A stretch of DNA of 64,000 nt from Lactiplantibacillus nangangensis (GTDB taxonomy: Bacteria > Bacillota > Bacilli > Lactobacillales > Lactobacillaceae), in NCBI RefSeq assembly GCF_005405065.1, contig NZ_BJDI01000006.1:57699-121698 (forward strand), in the 5' to 3' direction. Of this stretch, positions 35,157 to 44,263 are shown piece after piece. The translations under genes were made by a program, and so were the position numbers. The stretch's first letter is position 1; each line of letters opens with the position of its first letter. The notes below the pieces were generated by a model. It was not told where the DNA came from and ran no database searches. It worked only from the letters and a program-made list of their open reading frames with translations.

Positions 35157-35685
35157 ATTGCAAACTGTTTTGCCTTCACAATACGCGGCAACGGCCGCTG
35201 TTGTTGAAACGGCCTTTACCGGCATTGAATACACGGATCATGAGGAGCATCACTTAATTGGCCGCTTACGAAAATCGCCGCACTACCAACCAACTTTTGA
35301 TGTGTTGGCCAGTACTACGGCGGGTGAGATTATTGGTTTTTCAATGTTGTCAGTTGCGACGGTCGATCAGCAACCAGCAACTGGGAGACCGTTGCTGGTT
35401 TTAGCCCCGTTGGCTGTGTTACCGGCGTTTCAAGGTCAAGGCGTGGGCAGTGCATTGGTCCGCGAACTCGAACATCGTGCGCATCGAGCTGGGTATCCAG
35501 CCATCAGTATCTTGGGTGATCCCGCTTACTATGGCCGTTTTGGCTATCAGGCTGCCGCGGATTTCAATATTACGGCACCGTTTGAAGTGCTAGCGGAGAA
35601 CTTCATGTGTCATGAGTTGGAACCGCATGCGTTAACGCACTATCATGGCAAGCTGCACTATGACGCAGCTTTTGAAATCAATTAA
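35146..35685 (+). CDS. GNAT family N-acetyltransferase (YhbS-like)
   Basis: The acetyl-CoA loop appears as LAPLAVLPAFQGQGVGSALVRELEHRA, followed by ILGDPAYYGRFGYQAA, a pattern of the YhbS-type acetyltransferases. The ATG at 35146 has TGGAGG before it and overlaps the antiporter end. Substrate unknown. It converges with and overlaps the dihydrofolate-reductase-like gene by four bases. Confidence 0.9.
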   Translation: MTIKLQTVLPSQYAATAAVVETAFTGIEYTDHEEHHLIGRLRKSPHYQPTFDVLASTTAGEIIGFSMLSVATVDQQPATGRPLLVLAPLAVLPAFQGQGVGSALVRELEHRAHRAGYPAISILGDPAYYGRFGYQAAADFNITAPFEVLAENFMCHELEPHALTHYHGKLHYDAAFEIN

Positions 35686-36212
35686 CGCGTATAGTGAACT
35701 TCAGCTAGTTGCCCATACTGATTGGTTTCCACAAGTGTAAAACGATGCTGATAGTCTACTTCACTAAAGAGTGAAATGCCGCTGCCTAAGAAAACTGGGG
35801 CAATTTGGATATATAATTCATCGACGAGGTCGGCGGTCATGAGGGGCATTAAAACGCCAGCACCACCGACAATCCAAATATTTTTGCCATTTGCTTGGCG
35901 GAGTTTTTCGACTAGTGCAGGTAATTCCGCATTGGTGAAAATCGTATGCTCATCGCCGACGTGTGGCTTCGTTGTCATGACAATGTTTTGCGTGCTAGGA
36001 TTATATGGATTAATGAGTTGATCCGTCGTTTGCGCCATGGTGTATTCATAAGTGTGTCGCCCCATGATAGCAGTATCAACTTGTTGCATAAAGTCAGCAG
36101 TGGGGGCTTCTTCGGCACCCTCAGTTTTAAATAGCCAATCGAGCCGTTCATCCTTAGTGGCTAAATAACCATCGATGGAAACGGCACCATAAAATTGAAC
36201 CTTGCGCATCAT
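35682..36212 (-). CDS. Dihydrofolate reductase family protein (RibD C-terminal type)
   Basis: Motifs SIDGYLATKDERLDWL at the N-terminus, MGRHTYEY, and NIWIVGGAGVLMPLMTADLVDELYIQIAPVFLGSGISLF near the end mark the RibD-C/YwjB family. These proteins have the reductase fold but often unknown substrates; it is not the folate enzyme FolA. AGGTG precedes a double ATG. Single-gene unit. Confidence 0.9.
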   Translation of the reverse strand: MMRKVQFYGAVSIDGYLATKDERLDWLFKTEGAEEAPTADFMQQVDTAIMGRHTYEYTMAQTTDQLINPYNPSTQNIVMTTKPHVGDEHTIFTNAELPALVEKLRQANGKNIWIVGGAGVLMPLMTADLVDELYIQIAPVFLGSGISLFSEVDYQHRFTLVETNQYGQLAEVHYTR

Positions 36213-36333
36213 TAAACACCTGCTTTTAGTTTAGTCATAAGCACATTGTAGCATGTTTAAGCGCTTTATCGCAGCAAATCCTGAAATCAGCGGGATGGGG
36301 TCACGGTTGAGCGCTTTTTTGATTGGGTTAAAA

Positions 36334-36466
36334 TGGAAACATACTTCCAAAGAAAGAGTAAATGGACAGAAATGGAAGTATACTTCCAAAAATCTATTAA
36401 AACGCAAAAAATGGAAGTATAGTTCCATTTTTACCCTGATTGGTATAAAATGGAACTATACTTCCA
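36334..36466. promoter_or_regulatory. Four 16-base palindromes at an exact 39-base period
   Basis: TGGAAACATACTTCCA (36334), TGGAAGTATACTTCCA (36373), TGGAAGTATAGTTCCA (36412) and TGGAACTATACTTCCA (36451) start exactly 39 bases apart. The three 23-base spacers differ in sequence. The array lies 70 bases upstream of the DUF4143 ATPase gene, and the last spacer holds TATAAA. It looks like an operator or iteron array. Confidence 0.9.
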
Positions 36467-36536
36467 TTTTATAACGAGCTCGACTTAAGTTATGATAGGA
36501 TTTTAAGATAAATAGAAATGAATTTAGGTGATCAAA

Positions 36537-37736
36537 ATGATTCAGCGACCGGCATATTTAAAACAATTAATTCAATTAAAAGATACAGACTTCATCAAGA
36601 TTATTACCGGTGTCCGTCGTGCGGGTAAGTCAGTATTATTAAAATTGTATCGTGATTATTTATTGGATCATGGTGTTAACGAACAGCAGATTATTTATTT
36701 CAACTTTGAAGAATTTGAGTTATTGACGATTCGAACCGCAGATCAGCTGGTTGAATTATTAAAACCTTTACTGAATAAAAAACAGCATACTTATCTGATG
36801 TTGGATGAAATTCAAATGGTGCAGGGATGGGAAAAGGTTGTCAACGGCATTCATGCTAGTTATGACTGTGACATTGTTATTACAGGTTCCAATGCCAAGA
36901 TGTTGTCAGGTGAACTTGCAACACTATTGAGTGGTCGTTACGTTGAAATTCCCATTTATCCATTTTCTTTTCGGGAATTTTTGATGGCGAAGGATATCTC
37001 AGTAACGGATAGACAGGTCGATCATGTATTTGAAGAGTACGAGCAATACGGTGGTTTTCCTTCCGTCATTCTTGCAGATGAAAAAATTAAAGACACGATT
37101 TTGTCTGGTATTTTTGACACAATTATTTTGAACGATATTTCTATGCGGGCCAAAGTCAGAGATAGTGAATCATTGAAAGCGTTAGTTGGTTTCTTAGCTG
37201 ATGATACTGGACAGCTAGTACGACCAGCGAAGCTTGCGAATACGTTAAATAGCGAGGGTATTTCGACAAGTAACCACACGATTGAACGCTATTTGAGCCT
37301 ACTATCGGACGCTTTCTTATTCTATCGGGCTCGTCAGTATGATTTACGGGGACGAGGTTACTTACGTACGGCAGGTAAATACTTCATGGTTGATGCTGGA
37401 TTACGTCGAAATGCGGTTGGGCGTCGTCCAGGAAACTACGGCGGGCAGTTAGAAAATATCGTTTATCTGGAGTTATTGCGTCGAGGTTACACGATTGATG
37501 TCGGTAAGATGGATACGGTTGAAGTTGATTTCGTTGCCCGACGAGTAGATGAGATATTGTACGTGCAAGTGACCTATGAGTTACCTAAAAACTCACATGA
37601 AACAGATAACTTGCTAAACATTAATGATAACTACAAAAAAATACTAATTACTCAGCGAAATTATCGTGATGTCCATGACATCAATGGGATTCCAATTATC
37701 AATATTGTGGATTGGTTATTGTCCGAATCTGTTTAA
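36537..37736 (+). CDS. AAA family ATPase with DUF4143 C-terminal domain
   Basis: Walker A is GVRRAGKS (residues 25-32) and Walker B is YLMLDEIQ (D90, E91), followed by SNAKMLSGELATLLSGRYVEIPIYPFSFREF, the signature of AAA_14 ATPases. A winged-helix-like part (about 205-255: LVRPAKLANTLNSEGIS) precedes the DUF4143 region, which has LENIVYLELLRRGY and EVDFVAR...LYVQVTYEL, resembling a PD-(D/E)xK nuclease core with an altered last motif. The biological role of this family is not established. The ATG at 36537 follows AGGTGAT. It stands alone behind the palindrome array. Confidence 0.88.
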   Translation: MIQRPAYLKQLIQLKDTDFIKIITGVRRAGKSVLLKLYRDYLLDHGVNEQQIIYFNFEEFELLTIRTADQLVELLKPLLNKKQHTYLMLDEIQMVQGWEKVVNGIHASYDCDIVITGSNAKMLSGELATLLSGRYVEIPIYPFSFREFLMAKDISVTDRQVDHVFEEYEQYGGFPSVILADEKIKDTILSGIFDTIILNDISMRAKVRDSESLKALVGFLADDTGQLVRPAKLANTLNSEGISTSNHTIERYLSLLSDAFLFYRARQYDLRGRGYLRTAGKYFMVDAGLRRNAVGRRPGNYGGQLENIVYLELLRRGYTIDVGKMDTVEVDFVARRVDEILYVQVTYELPKNSHETDNLLNINDNYKKILITQRNYRDVHDINGIPIINIVDWLLSESV

Positions 37737-37754
37737 ACTAAGTCTATTTAGGCC

Positions 37755-37807
37755 AAAAACAAGCCTGAACTCAGCAACTATCTGTTGAGAGTTCAAGCTT
37801 GTTTTTT
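37755..37807. terminator. Bidirectional terminator
   Basis: AAAACAAGCCTGAACTCAGCAAC pairs with GTTGAGAGTTCAAGCTTGTTTT, serving the ATPase gene and the converging P-type ATPase gene. Confidence 0.9.
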
Positions 37808-40571
37808 AGGCTAAATGTCGACGCACAAGCGCTTTGCGTGCTTCTTCGATGAGAACCAATGGGATTGGAATGCTAAATAATAACAGCCAGTCCCGGCCGT
37901 TGATAGCCGCTGTGTTAAAGAGCCCCTGTAGAACAGGTACGTACATTAAGACCGCAATCAAGACAATTTCAAAGCCAATGCCCCACCAGATTCGCCGGTT
38001 ACTGAACAACCCAATCGTGAAGACTGAGGTCACTTGGGTCCGACAATTGATGGCCGCTGCAATTTGGCAGAAGACGATGGCAGCCAACGTCATCGTGGTC
38101 GCCATGACATAAGTGTCACCACTCGCAGCTAAGGCGACGTTCGGCCAACCATGCAAGTAGTTGACGAAGAAGTAGGCGACCGTTGAAAGCACGGACGCAA
38201 TCATGCCATACCAACCAAAGGCCTTCCAAACAATGGTTTTATTTAACAAATGCGCATTCCGGGCACGTGGCGGCTGGTCCATGATGCCGGGTTCACTTTT
38301 TTCAGCACCTAAGCCTAGCGCTGGCAACATATCTGTCCCAAGGTCGACCGTCAAAATTTGCATAACGGTCAAGGGTAGGGGAATCAAGCCGCGTGAAAAT
38401 AAGAATAGGACAGATGGAATGGCTTCAGGCACGTTACTGTTCAAAATGTAGAGCAGGAACTTTTGCAAGTTACTGTAAACGGTACGGCCTTCTTCAATCG
38501 CCGAAACGATGGAGGCAAAGTTGTCATCCGTCAAGATCATATCGGCGGCATCTTTGGCGACATCAGTCCCCGTGACCCCCATAGCAATCCCAATGTCAGC
38601 TTGTTTCAAGGCTGGGGCATCGTTGACACCGTCACCAGTTGCGGCCACAATTTCACCGTTGTGCTGATTGGCTTTGACGATGCGATACTTTTGTTCGGGC
38701 GCTACCCGGGCAAAAATAACTTCGCCTTTAACGGCAGCTTGCAGTTCAGAATCGCTCATCGCTGCTAATTCATCGCCAGTGATGACACGAACTTGGTCGC
38801 TATCAATCCCAATTTTAACGGCCACACTCTTAGCTGTTAAAGGACTGTCACCGGTGACCATGATAATCCGAATATTCGCACGGTGACATTTTTCAACCGC
38901 GTCGTAAATTTCAGGACGGGGTGGGTCGGCCATGACAGTCAAGCCCACGAAAGTTAAGTGTTGTTCAGTCGCTTCAATTGTACAGTCGGCGGGATCACTT
39001 GGCAGGCCGTTGTAAGCTCGATAAGCCATTGCCATTGAACGTAATCCTTCGGCAGCATAGTGCTTGTTGGCCGCATCAATGTTGGCTGTATCGGTAGCGG
39101 TAATTGGGCGCACCTGACCATTTTCTAAGATCGTGTCACAGATTGCGAGAATGCCATCTAGGGCCCCTTTAACGTAAACGACTTGCTGGCCATCGGGTTG
39201 GCGATGGATCGTGGTCATCCGTTTGCGGTCGGAATCAAATGGCAATTCTTCGAGGCGAGGATACTGCTGTTTGAGTTCGTCTAGATTGAGTCCTGATTTT
39301 TCTGTCAAGATCAAATGGGCTGCTTCAGTCGGCGTCCCAAGAATCTTGGGCTTGGCTTGAGCCGTCTTGCCAGGTTGGATTTCGGTATCATTATCTAGGC
39401 CAGAAATTCGTAAGAGTAAGGCTAAATCAGGTGCTTGCGCTAAGTCAACTGGCGTTTTAGCCGCCAAGACTTGGCCGTTGTTGAGGTACCCTTGGCCGCT
39501 GACTTGATAGCGTTGCTTAGGGAGCCAAACGTGATTGATCGTCATTTGGTTTTGTGTGAGCGTCCCGGTTTTATCGGAACAGATCACGGTAGTCTCACCG
39601 AGTGTTTCCACACTGCTGAGTTCTTTGACTAGGGCGTGCTTCTTGGACATTCGCGTGACCCCTTGTGCCAAGGATAAGGTGACGGTTGGCAACAATCCTT
39701 CAGGAATAAAGGCCACGATCATCCCTAACGCAAAAATAAAGGATTTTGCTACGGGGTAGTGAACGAAGAAAATGGCCGCGACAAAGAAAATGAGACCAAT
39801 TAAAATGGCAATCATTGAAATTTGGCGAGTCAATCGGTTAAGCTCGGCCGTTAAAGGTGAGACAGTGCCTTGCTGATTTTGCGTTAAGCTGGCAATTTGA
39901 CCAAATTCGGTTTGCATCCCGGTTTGAACGGCCACGGCAGTCGCAGTCCCATTAACGGCCACGGTTCCGGCATAGACGATGTTGGCTTCAGCAAACTTGC
40001 CGTCACCTTTGTGATAAGTCGGTTGCTTATCGACCGCAACTGATTCGCCAGTTAAGGCCGATTCGTCAACTTGTAAGGCATTGCCGGCAATAATGCGGGC
40101 GTCCGCTGAAATACTATTCCCAGCTTGGATTGTAAAGACATCGCCGGGGACTAAATCAGTCGCGTTGATTTGTTTCGTTTTACCATCACGCCAAACGTGC
40201 GTGTAGGTCGGTAACATTTCTTTTAAAGAGTCCGTTGCTTTTTGCGCGGCATGTTCCTGCCAAAAACTAAAGCAACCGTTGATAATGTTGACCGCCCAGA
40301 TGGCAATCCCTAATTCCAACATACCGACGAACATCGCAATCAATCCGCTGACCCACAAAAGGAGGGCCATCAAACTGGTGAAGTTCTTGATGAACGCTTT
40401 AAACTGCGACCGCGATTGCGTTTGTTGAATCGTGTTTGGGCCAACGTCTTGTAGGCGTTTAGCGGCATCCGTATCACTCAGACCGGTCGCTTGGGTCTTG
40501 AGTGCTTGGTAAAATTGGTCAACCGATAATTTTGCAAAATCATCGGTGGTCTTTCCAGATTTTCCCATCAT
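37806..40571 (-). CDS. P-type cation-transporting ATPase (P2 type)
   Basis: The 921-residue pump has the TGES actuator loop (174-177), the PEGLL motif in the fourth membrane helix (290-294), the phosphorylation site CSDKTGTLT with Asp333, and TGDGVNDAPALK later. The PEGLLPTVTL helix resembles Na+/K+-type (IIC) pumps more than heavy-metal pumps, and no metal-binding N-terminal domain is present. It probably moves Na+, K+ or Ca2+ at the cell membrane. It is a single-gene unit; the ion is not certain. Confidence 0.9.
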   Translation of the reverse strand: MMGKSGKTTDDFAKLSVDQFYQALKTQATGLSDTDAAKRLQDVGPNTIQQTQSRSQFKAFIKNFTSLMALLLWVSGLIAMFVGMLELGIAIWAVNIINGCFSFWQEHAAQKATDSLKEMLPTYTHVWRDGKTKQINATDLVPGDVFTIQAGNSISADARIIAGNALQVDESALTGESVAVDKQPTYHKGDGKFAEANIVYAGTVAVNGTATAVAVQTGMQTEFGQIASLTQNQQGTVSPLTAELNRLTRQISMIAILIGLIFFVAAIFFVHYPVAKSFIFALGMIVAFIPEGLLPTVTLSLAQGVTRMSKKHALVKELSSVETLGETTVICSDKTGTLTQNQMTINHVWLPKQRYQVSGQGYLNNGQVLAAKTPVDLAQAPDLALLLRISGLDNDTEIQPGKTAQAKPKILGTPTEAAHLILTEKSGLNLDELKQQYPRLEELPFDSDRKRMTTIHRQPDGQQVVYVKGALDGILAICDTILENGQVRPITATDTANIDAANKHYAAEGLRSMAMAYRAYNGLPSDPADCTIEATEQHLTFVGLTVMADPPRPEIYDAVEKCHRANIRIIMVTGDSPLTAKSVAVKIGIDSDQVRVITGDELAAMSDSELQAAVKGEVIFARVAPEQKYRIVKANQHNGEIVAATGDGVNDAPALKQADIGIAMGVTGTDVAKDAADMILTDDNFASIVSAIEEGRTVYSNLQKFLLYILNSNVPEAIPSVLFLFSRGLIPLPLTVMQILTVDLGTDMLPALGLGAEKSEPGIMDQPPRARNAHLLNKTIVWKAFGWYGMIASVLSTVAYFFVNYLHGWPNVALAASGDTYVMATTMTLAAIVFCQIAAAINCRTQVTSVFTIGLFSNRRIWWGIGFEIVLIAVLMYVPVLQGLFNTAAINGRDWLLLFSIPIPLVLIEEARKALVRRHLA

Positions 40572-40746
40572 TTTTTCACTCCTATGAACCGAATGAGCTG
40601 GCTTAGTGCCAATGTGGGCAGATGATGATTGGGCTTACATTTTGGGTTGAGTCGGCTAGTCGATACTTCTAATTACAACTCATAGAATAGTCTCATTAAT
40701 GCCAAAATACTATCTTATTTGTAAAAATAGTTCTGGCTGGACGTCT

Positions 40747-40793
40747 AAAAAAGGGCTCAAAAAACGTGAGCCAACCGTTAAGTTAGCCCACGT
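40747..40793 (-). terminator. Terminator after oleate hydratase
   Basis: On the minus strand two nested hairpins (CGTGGGCTAAC..GGTTGGCTCACG and GGCTCA..TGAGCC) are each followed by T6. Confidence 0.75.
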
Positions 40794-40832
40794 TTGGGGA
40801 GTTACTAATGATCATTAGACGTCGAGTAACAA

Positions 40833-42632
40833 TTATTTACTACGGGGTGCTGCTGGGTGTAAAACCGCCGCTTTAGTCGGAATGGTTTGATCACGACCGA
40901 GGTACATTTGATAGAACGGTGGGACGTCGTTGATAAGCTTGAGCAAGCCGGCCTCGAGTTCTGGCAGCTTGGCTGGGTCAAGGGCAGGCAAGTCACTCGC
41001 TTGAATGTCGCCGTGAATCCCAGCAAAGCGCTTAACGCGTTCTAACAAGTAGCGAATGTCATAACGTGACGTGTTGACTTCAATGACATCTTTTTCTAAA
41101 TGTAGGAGGCCATAGACGGCTTCCATCCCAGTCCGAACGGAAGTTTCAACGGTGAAAACTACGTCATCATCGATTTCAACAAATTGGCCAAGCAACGCTA
41201 AGTTGGTGCAGCCAGCTGGAATGACTTTTGGCCGATCGCCGAGTTTCCGTGGCATGAATTGGGCGGTACAGTATGGCATCATGGCGGTCGACATGTAGGT
41301 GTGCGCCAAGACTTCATCCTTAATGTCAAGCATGCCTAAGTGATAGAGTAACTCGGTCATGATTTCATCACCGGTACAACCCCACATCCGTTTCTTGATG
41401 TAGTTCCCAATATTTTCACCGTAAAGCCCATAGCCCCAGCCAACTTCTTCATCGTCAGCTTGGTAAGGGAAGAATGGCTTGTGATGAATTTCGAAGGACA
41501 TATCCCAGCTGGAATCTTTGAAAGTCATCAAGCCACCAGTCCCAGCAGGACTACCAGAGAGCCGTTCGATGCGTTTGAAGAATTCTGGATAACCTTTAAC
41601 TGTTGGGAAGAAGGAGATCCACTTAGTCTTATCGATTTGACCCAAGAATTTCTCAGGATGACCGAATTTTCCATCCTTTTTAGCGAGATTCTGCCAAATG
41701 GTGAAAGTCCCCATATCCTTAGTATCCCGGTTCGTTTCAGCAACGGTGTGGTTGTCGCCAAAGGTACTGTTTTCACTAATTGAGCCCGTGGTGACGAAGA
41801 CTAAGTCCTGGCTGTTGACGCCGACCGTGGTTGGTTCGCCATGTTGTTTAGCAATGATTCCGGTGACCGTGTCGTTGGCATCGTCAAGTTGCAGATCAGT
41901 CACGGCAAAATCGTTCACGAAGCTGACGCCTTGATCGATCAACCAGCGTTCGATTGGTAAGATGATCGCATCATATTCGTTATATTTAGTATGAATAAAG
42001 CCTTCCAAATATTCGTGACGAGTGATGAAAGTGAACCGTTGCCAGTAACGCCGGCATTCAATCACACTGTGATAGTCTTTGAAAGCTAATTGACTGTGGA
42101 AACAAGTCCAGAAGTTAGTTCTGAAGAAGTCGGCGTCGAAAAAGTCATCCAAGCTCTTGTCGGCCAGCTCTTCTTCACTGGAAGCAATGATTTGACGCAT
42201 TGCTTCGGCGTATTGTGGCGCTAATTTGTAGTCGTGGTAGTGGCTGTCGATTTCGCCTTGGTTGATGATGACCCGTGCTTCACTATGAATGGGTTCGTCA
42301 CGGTTGAAATCCACGACATCGTCTAAGACACTGCGGCCAGGATTTTCGAGTGATGGAATTTTACTGCAGAGATACCAGAGACATTCCATGTAAGGTTCCA
42401 ATTCGCGTTCAGCCCGGCAAAGGTAACCGGCAGCGCGCTTCGTGCCATCCATCGAACCGCCCATGACGGGTTTCTTTTCATAAATTGTCACGTTGCGAGC
42501 AGGCATTTGAGCGTCGTCAATTAAGAAAACGGCGGTGGCTAAGCCAGCAATCCCACCACCAACGATATTGGCGCGGCGGTCGTCGATGCCAGCCGGTTTG
42601 AGTGGACGATACATTGTTTTATAAATGTTCAT
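40833..42632 (-). CDS. ohyA: Oleate hydratase
   Basis: An FAD-binding NIVGGGIAGLATAVF motif near residue 22, then YEKKPVMGGSMDG and the long conserved blocks GYLCRAERELEPYMECLW and NFWTCFHSQLAFKDYHS identify the oleate hydratase/myosin-cross-reactive antigen family. It adds water to the double bond of oleic or linoleic acid, giving 10-hydroxy fatty acids, a way to detoxify free fatty acids. I chose the ATG at 42632, which has AGAAGG before it; an in-frame ATG at 42650 overlaps that site. The TetR-type gene just upstream is its likely regulator. Confidence 0.95.
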   Translation of the reverse strand: MNIYKTMYRPLKPAGIDDRRANIVGGGIAGLATAVFLIDDAQMPARNVTIYEKKPVMGGSMDGTKRAAGYLCRAERELEPYMECLWYLCSKIPSLENPGRSVLDDVVDFNRDEPIHSEARVIINQGEIDSHYHDYKLAPQYAEAMRQIIASSEEELADKSLDDFFDADFFRTNFWTCFHSQLAFKDYHSVIECRRYWQRFTFITRHEYLEGFIHTKYNEYDAIILPIERWLIDQGVSFVNDFAVTDLQLDDANDTVTGIIAKQHGEPTTVGVNSQDLVFVTTGSISENSTFGDNHTVAETNRDTKDMGTFTIWQNLAKKDGKFGHPEKFLGQIDKTKWISFFPTVKGYPEFFKRIERLSGSPAGTGGLMTFKDSSWDMSFEIHHKPFFPYQADDEEVGWGYGLYGENIGNYIKKRMWGCTGDEIMTELLYHLGMLDIKDEVLAHTYMSTAMMPYCTAQFMPRKLGDRPKVIPAGCTNLALLGQFVEIDDDVVFTVETSVRTGMEAVYGLLHLEKDVIEVNTSRYDIRYLLERVKRFAGIHGDIQASDLPALDPAKLPELEAGLLKLINDVPPFYQMYLGRDQTIPTKAAVLHPAAPRSK

Positions 42633-42708
42633 AATAATAGCCTTCTTCATGAAATAGATTTATTGCTTGTTATTACAATAAAGCGGTTACGCGGCTGAAA
42701 CAATTGAC

Positions 42709-42743
42709 AAAAAAAGCGGACTGTCAAAATTTTGACAGTTCGC
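42709..42743 (-). terminator. Palindromic terminator between the TetR gene and ohyA
   Basis: On the minus strand GCGAACTGTCAAAA pairs with TTTTGACAGTCCGC and seven T follow. The near loop-free palindrome could also be a regulator binding site. Confidence 0.8.
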
Positions 42744-42755
42744 AAAAATTGTAAA

Positions 42756-43310
42756 TTATTCGGCATAAGTGCTAAGAGCTTTTTGAAAATCACCTTGAAC
42801 GAGTACCCCAGTTTGTTCGACCATGTCGTGGGGATCGTCTTTGAAGCCATCCTTGACCCATTCAAAAATTAAGGCAATGAAAGCCAAGGTATAAAAATGG
42901 GCGATGAAGTGTTTATGTTTGTCGGCAACGCGCATGCCCAACGCTTGGCGATTGACGACTTTGATGATGTATTCATAGAGGACCGTGTAAATATATTTTT
43001 CCAGTAAGTCGCGATAAGCCGACTGGTAGGTGTTCATAACTAAGTATTGATTGGCTTGAATATCGGCCATGACATTTAAGAATCCTTGTTGCCAGTTATC
43101 ATAGTCGGCCACGTTGGCGAGTGCGCGGGCAGTCGCTTCCTTGGCGGTCCATTCTACAAGCTCGTAAATGTCCGCAAAATGATTATAAAAAGTTTGGCGG
43201 GTGAGGTCACAGTCAGTTACGATAGCTTGAATCGTAATTTTATCGACTGGGGTTTGTTGTAATTCAGTCACGAGGGCGGCGGCTAATTTTTCTTTGGTTT
43301 TTGATGTCAT
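42756..43310 (-). CDS. TetR/AcrR family regulator, probably of ohyA
   Basis: The N-terminal TetR helix-turn-helix is clear (KITIQAIVTDCDLTRQTFYNHFADIYELVEW), followed by a helical effector domain of the DhaS/TetR_C type. It lies upstream of ohyA on the same strand, separated by a terminator-like palindrome, and probably responds to a fatty acid. The link to ohyA is inference from position. Confidence 0.88.
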   Translation of the reverse strand: MTSKTKEKLAAALVTELQQTPVDKITIQAIVTDCDLTRQTFYNHFADIYELVEWTAKEATARALANVADYDNWQQGFLNVMADIQANQYLVMNTYQSAYRDLLEKYIYTVLYEYIIKVVNRQALGMRVADKHKHFIAHFYTLAFIALIFEWVKDGFKDDPHDMVEQTGVLVQGDFQKALSTYAE

Positions 43311-43381
43311 TTTGCAGTCCTCCTGAATGAGTTTGTAATCGCATTGTTAAAATTGTATTGGAATTGTGCATAAATATAACT

Positions 43382-43631
43382 GAAAAAGCACTGGATCATC
43401 CCGCAGTTATTCCTAATCCGGCTATGAAAGATAGTTGATCATTGCCGCTTCCGGTTGTTGTTGATGACATGCGGCCGAGGGACCGGAAGCCTTGCACAAC
43501 CCGCAAATCTGGTCCGTGGTGTAAGACCGGAAAATCGCCGGTCAAATGCCACCCACATGGCCGATGCCATCAACAAAAACGGATAGCTGGTCAACTGCTT
43601 TGACTGATTCGTCAATTGTTTAAATTTTGAG
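43382..43631 (+). repeat. Structured element C, copy 2
   Basis: It aligns with the copy at 30385 in the same orientation, including flanks. The GGTTGTTGTTGA arm is kept and its partner reads TCAACAAAAAC. The inner CCGGG/CCCGG hairpin found in the other copies is missing as a unit. The outer AGTTGATCA pairs with TGGTCAACT, while copy 1 has AGTTGATAG with CTAATCAACT. Confidence 0.78.
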
Positions 43632-43901
43632 AAGTCAATCAGAATTGGTGTACCGTTTCGGCAAGATTGGATTCTGTCTGACTGGTGATTCGTATGAAAT
43701 TGTTTAGGCGTAACTAACACTAGCATTACTGGATTAACGGGTATTTTGACACCTTCAGCCTTTAATGTTTTAAATAAATTAAGGCTTAATCAATCAGATT
43801 TCGCAAGTCAGCTTACCAGCCATTATGTCTGAAAGTGGCCGCATCCGTTATACAGTAGTGGTTTACAATGCTGAATCAAGCCTTGACAGTTTACTAGCGC
43901 A

Positions 43902-44038
43902 GGTTGGGCGAGATGAGGCTCAGTGGTGAAATTTTACTTGGCCGAGTGGGTTACTCGACCTAGTAAAAGCCCAGCTTTCGAGACCGCATTTTGGCTCGAA
44001 AATGTGGCCACCACGTTCCATCCTCATCTCGCCCGACC
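43902..44038 (+). repeat. Structured element B, copy 2
   Basis: The outer stem GGTTGGGCGAGATGAGG pairs with CCTCATCTCGCCCGACC, a different sequence from copy 1 but equally complementary. Inner stems TTTTACT/AGTAAAA, CGAGT/ACTCG and TTTCGAG/CTCGAAA are present, and GTGGCCACCACGTTCCA is conserved. The region 43311-44263 otherwise shows only element C copy 2 and the next promoter. Confidence 0.82.
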
Positions 44039-44157
44039 GTAGCGGCAACGAACCACACACTAACCGCGTTCAAATCGTAATGCGTCCTATTATAGCGTTT
44101 TTTCAAACATTCGACGAGAAATTTTTGTGAGTGATGTTAATTCCGGCCGGGGTTCGT

Positions 44158-44163
44158 TATAAT
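44158..44163 (+). promoter_or_regulatory. -10 box of the nucleoside hydrolase operon
   Basis: TATAAT lies 38 bases before the riboswitch; the -35 is weak (TGTTAA). Confidence 0.55.
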
Positions 44164-44198
44164 TAAACTTGCATTTATGCAATCGGCGGTGTGCCGCT

Positions 44199-44257
44199 GG
44201 CCTGGTTCGTAAACTTCCCAGGATAAAAAACCAAGAACTTCACGATTAATCGGAGGT
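44199..44257 (+). ncRNA. preQ1-I-like riboswitch with ribosome-site hairpin
   Basis: CCTGG (44201-44205) pairs with CCAGG (44218-44222) around an 12-base loop, C44217 sits where the ligand-pairing cytosine is expected, and the A-rich tail ATAAAAAACCAAG follows. This matches the class I preQ1 aptamer layout. Right after it, ACTTC-A-CGA (44237-44245) pairs with TCG-GAGGT (44250-44257), covering the ribosome site of the nucleoside hydrolase gene. That suggests control of translation by preQ1. Confidence 0.8.
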
Positions 44258-44263
44258 AGGAAA

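Noticed and set aside
36334..36466. CRISPR array
   Set aside because: Repeats are 16-base palindromes with internal changes, spacers are only 23 bases, there are only four units, and no cas gene is nearby.
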